Shown here: one piece after another, positions 60,773 through 64,000 of the stretch
How the letters are laid out: each line of letters begins with the position of its first letter
Position numbering within the stretch: position 1 is the stretch's first letter
Source of the DNA: Gnetum montanum
Taxonomy: Eukaryota; Streptophyta; Gnetopsida; Gnetales; Gnetaceae
DNA: 64,000 bases
Assembly (NCBI GenBank): GCA_015680685.1
Contig: MNCI01033492.1
Span: 30,856-94,855 of the forward strand
Direction: 5' to 3'
Made by a program: the position numbers and the translations under genes
Notes under the pieces: model-generated
Told to the model about the DNA's origin: nothing
Databases searched by the model: none
Seen by the model: only the letters and a program-made list of their open reading frames with translations

Positions 60773-61829
60773 TGATGAGACATGACATGCATAGTGCCGC
60801 GATATCACGTATGCCACGATATCGCGTCTTTCCCTGTGATATCGTGTACATGATATCGCGGTCCACCGCCATATCTATAAATAAGAGGCGGCACTCCCTT
60901 CATTTCCCAATCCTAGCTAGAAGTAGCAAAGCTCTGGCAGATTGATCACTCTACAATTATAATTTTTCCCATGTGCCCGCAGTAGGAGTCCTAGAGTGAA
61001 CGACTCTTTATTCGAGAAACTTTGTAACCTAAACACAAGTTGTGTACGGTAAAAAAGATGAACTTGATTGGATAAACCTTGTAGTACATGGTTTTATTTT
61101 ATTGTTATTTATTGCTTTCCTAGTGCGTATGATTACGACTTGATTACGAGCATCTACGGATGTGTACGGCTAATCAAGGAATCGGCTGCTCGTTGCAATG
61201 CATGAGTATGACTTAACTACGAGCATTGGCTGCTTAGTAACCCAGTAGTGTATTCCAAGATTTGCGCATGGTAATCCTAGTGGTGGTCCAATGTGTATGG
61301 CTAGTTAAGGAATCGGCTACTCATCGCTAGGCTAGAACGTGTGATAAGTACGACTTGGCTATGAGCATCCACGGGTGTGTACGGCTAGCCAAGGAATTAG
61401 CTACTTATCACAGTTAGGCTAAATAGGTGCCTCAATACGACCAATTTGAGCACTTACATTACCTGTGGTGATCCCAGTAACAATTAGCGTTTGGTAGCCA
61501 CAGTTGCATAGTACAAGGTGTGTCCGGTAAGTGGGAATGGATGCTGACGCTAGTTAATTTAGACTTAGGACATTAGTTAGAGTTAGTTAGCTTCCCAACC
61601 CTTTCCCTCATAGCTTCGGAGATAAACTGAAAAATACCAAAAAATCATATACCTCAAACTTGCTTAACCATACACCGTGACACATACAAGCAAGCCTGGG
61701 AAGACAACAAACGATTAACCCCAAGTGTTTATTGTGGTGTTAAGGCATTTAGTCTACGGAGTTAGACCAAATCATGCGTGTACGCTCGTATTCATATGGT
61801 TGAGTGTAGGGGTACCTTGCCACTCATCA
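60773..61829 (+). mobile_element. Second solo LTR, Athila-like
   Basis: Starts TGATGAGACATGACATGC, with the TATA box TATAAATA at 60876-60883, and ends GGGGTACCTTGCCACTCATCA. U3 holds four CGATATC/GATATCG dyads. The flanks are GATCT (60768-60772) and CATCT (61830-61834), a 5-bp duplication with one change. No primer site follows. Inside, three related stretches carry TACGACTTG..TACGAGCAT and GTGTACGGCTA..CAAGGAATCGGCT (61125-61200, 61205-61330 and 61340-61410), which makes this LTR longer than the one at 10412. Confidence 0.87.
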
Positions 61830-62880
61830 CATCTCATTCCCAATCTTCTCACAAGGTAAAAGTAAAAGGTATGTGGACTATTTTAAGAATGAGAATTATG
61901 GCAAACCTAATGAGGAGAACCGACTTATCTTAGATCATAGGTAGCCACAACTTTTGAATTTTCCCTTGGGGCTCTTTTTTTTTTGACATTTTGAAAGGGA
62001 ATGAGTGAAAATGGATTATTTCCTTTTTTTTTTGAATTTTGAGAAAATAGGTTGAAAATGGAAACAAAGGCTAGGATTAGGATTGTTGCTGAACCTCTTC
62101 ACACTCGAGCCCTTATTACATTGCCAATGAACATGGTCCTCATTCATTTTTTTTGTCTTTTTTTTAGGAAACTTTGCTTATGGTGTACTTCTTTATAAAG
62201 GTAGGAATTCCAACATGAGTTTGGTTGATTATCTACACTACCAAAGAACATGATCCTTTTGGAACTTTTCCTATGATGTAGTTCAACCCTCATGTATGTG
62301 CTTTTTAATTATGACATCATAGAAAGTCTTTTGGGTAGCTAAGGGTTCTCAAGTGGAGATAAACATTATTCACCTTGTTGCTTATAGGATAGCCATGGAT
62401 CATTATACTTAATGGCTAGGGCTTAGGAGAGAGAAAATGGGATTTTCCAAGGTCACTTAGTGATTATGGCTAACCATTCTCCAACGTCACATATCCTTCA
62501 CTCACATGATCATGATGATTACATGATAAGTAGCATAAATCCCATCCTTCATAATAAATAAATCTAAAACATTGAAAAAGACTAAGAAGAATTATAGCAT
62601 TCTTGAAATATATAATATAAAGGAAATCACATGTAATAGTAATAGGATATATCATATAAAGCATTATGCTTACATTATTTTTCCATGGTGTTATGATGAG
62701 TCAATGCCTAGTAACTCAAAAATCATAATGATTATTAAAATCATATGAAAAGCACAAATCAAACCAAAACCAATATGCTAAGAAAGGGATGATGGAAGTG
62801 TAAAGTAAATATGCAAATGCAACTATATACAAATGAAATGCATGGTGAAGGGGAAGAAAACATGCAACTAAGAATCTACT
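61830..62880. other. AT-rich stretch without recognised feature
   Basis: No coding relic, LTR end or RNA gene recognised. Poly-T stretches lie near 61975-62030 and 62145-62165. Confidence 0.45.
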
Positions 62881-64000
62881 AGGTGTCCACATGTGGCACC
62901 TAAGTAGAAATGCTTTAGATGGAATGCATTAACATTCTTATGTACCTTATGTCCTTGCAAATTAGAAATTCTGTACACATTGGGGCCAATGACATTTGTA
63001 GCTTGGAATGGGCCTGACCACATAAGAAATAACTTTCTTTGAGGAACTGTTTAACCAGATGCTCTATCTCTCTTAAGGACTAGATCTCTTATTTTAAAGA
63101 CTTTACCTGCATATCTCTTGTCAAATCACCTTGTAATAATTTGTTGATGATTGAGATTACAAAAATCAATACACGATCATAATTCACTTGTTTTTTTTCT
63201 ATTAGGCACTAAATTTGATTGTTTCATAAGATGAATAATTTTAAATCCTAGAAGTTCATAAAGTTCTTATTTCATATAAATTTCAATCTTAGGTCTAACA
63301 AGTCTAAGTGTTTGTAAGTCATTGAATACAACTTCTCTAGGAACATGTTTAATAGATATATCATCAAAATTTGGTGCACCTTCTAATGTTTTAAGGGATA
63401 GAATCTCATTTATATCATTATCCTCTCCTAATGGTGGTGGGTCACCCAGAAGAAATCCCTTTCTATCATGTTGATGATGAGGCAAAGTATCTTCATAGAT
63501 TTCTTTATATTCACTAGAAGTGAAAGGATTTATTTTTTAAATTTCACTCTCATGGTCATTTATAATGTGTTCGCCAAGCCCAAATTCAATAACTCTAGTA
63601 TAAAGATTAGTATCTTGACTTTCCAAAGATTTATTTTGTTGATCAAAAGTTGTTACCACTTGTTTATAGAAAGGCTCTCTTTATATGACCATATATTCAT
63701 ATTTTCCTTTAATAGGAATTAATAATTCTAAGAAGTCTAACCTAAAGAAGCCCCCAAACTTGGCTTCAAAAGTGCTAGATAAGAGCACACCATAAGTGGG
63801 TGACATATCAACTACTAAGATATTTTTATAACATGTAAATGTAGGGTATTGTTTAAGTTGTACTTTCACTCTTTTTAATGACCCTACTATAGGTATGTTA
63901 GACCCATTGAGTTGTATCACACTTATCGCTTGTGGTAGCATCCATGCTTCTAAGGTTTCACATACCTCAAGGGGAATAACACTAATGGTTGCTCTAGAAT
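62881..64000 (-). pseudogene. Ty3/gypsy relic: protease and integrase end with the middle deleted
   Basis: Minus strand. At 63941-63681 is a retropepsin C-terminal half (VIQLNGSNIPIVGSLK, NILVVDMSPTYGVLLSS, FGGFFRLDFLELLIPI). At 63485-63267 is an acidic linker (GDPPPLGEDND, FDDISIKHVPREVVFNDL). At about 63130-62890 is the integrase C-terminal module (WSGPFQATNVIGPNVYRI, NAFHLKHFY). RT, RNase H and the integrase core, which belong between linker and C-terminus, are absent, so a deletion of several kilobases is implied. The upstream gag would lie beyond the window end. The family differs from A-D. Confidence 0.75.

Overview
The window looks like nuclear DNA of a seed plant with a large, repeat-rich genome, most likely a gymnosperm or conifer. 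The basis is one intron-free plant receptor-like protein gene surrounded by nested, eroded Ty3/gypsy LTR retrotransposons of the plant-specific Athila and Tat types, with solo LTRs, a LINE and tRNA-like SINE relics. The species cannot be proved from sequence alone. The only convincing intact host gene is a minus-strand leucine-rich-repeat receptor-like protein (6298-8661). Nearly everything else is mobile-element sequence with many in-frame stops.

Layout. 1-6297: repeat-poor AT-rich DNA with a short tandem repeat (540-868), a tRNA-like SINE relic, an unidentified 85-codon ORF and a minus-strand LINE reverse transcriptase relic cut by a 907-base run of N. 6298-10400: the receptor gene, a W-box cluster just upstream, a second SINE relic and three exact short tandem duplications. 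10412-11194: a solo LTR. 11910-22371: a minus-oriented Athila-like LTR (element E) split by a complete plus-strand Athila-like element A (12703-22271, target duplication GTAGG). 22372-24650: eroded DNA, probably the body of E and unknown sequence.

24650-about 56900 is a nest. Element C (plus strand, Athila-like) has its 5' LTR split by element B (minus strand, complete, 24975-34955, target duplication ACTTT). Its pol gene is split by element D (plus strand, 38961-53645, Tat-type with a second RNase H, target duplication GCTCC/ACTCC). C resumes at 53651 with a partial RT, an integrase and a 3' spacer. 56900-64000 holds a TATA-bearing LTR-like stretch, an unidentified coding relic, a second solo LTR (60773-61829) and a minus-strand gypsy relic that runs off the window end.

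The order of insertion can be read directly: C before B and D, and E before A. The structural points most worth following are in D. About 3 kb of non-coding DNA separates protease from RT, three short-repeat arrays share one core motif, and a family of palindromes fills the LTR. Several isolated N bases mark assembly joins that alter the apparent sequence: a flipped 44-base piece, a doubled flank, and a missing integrase segment.
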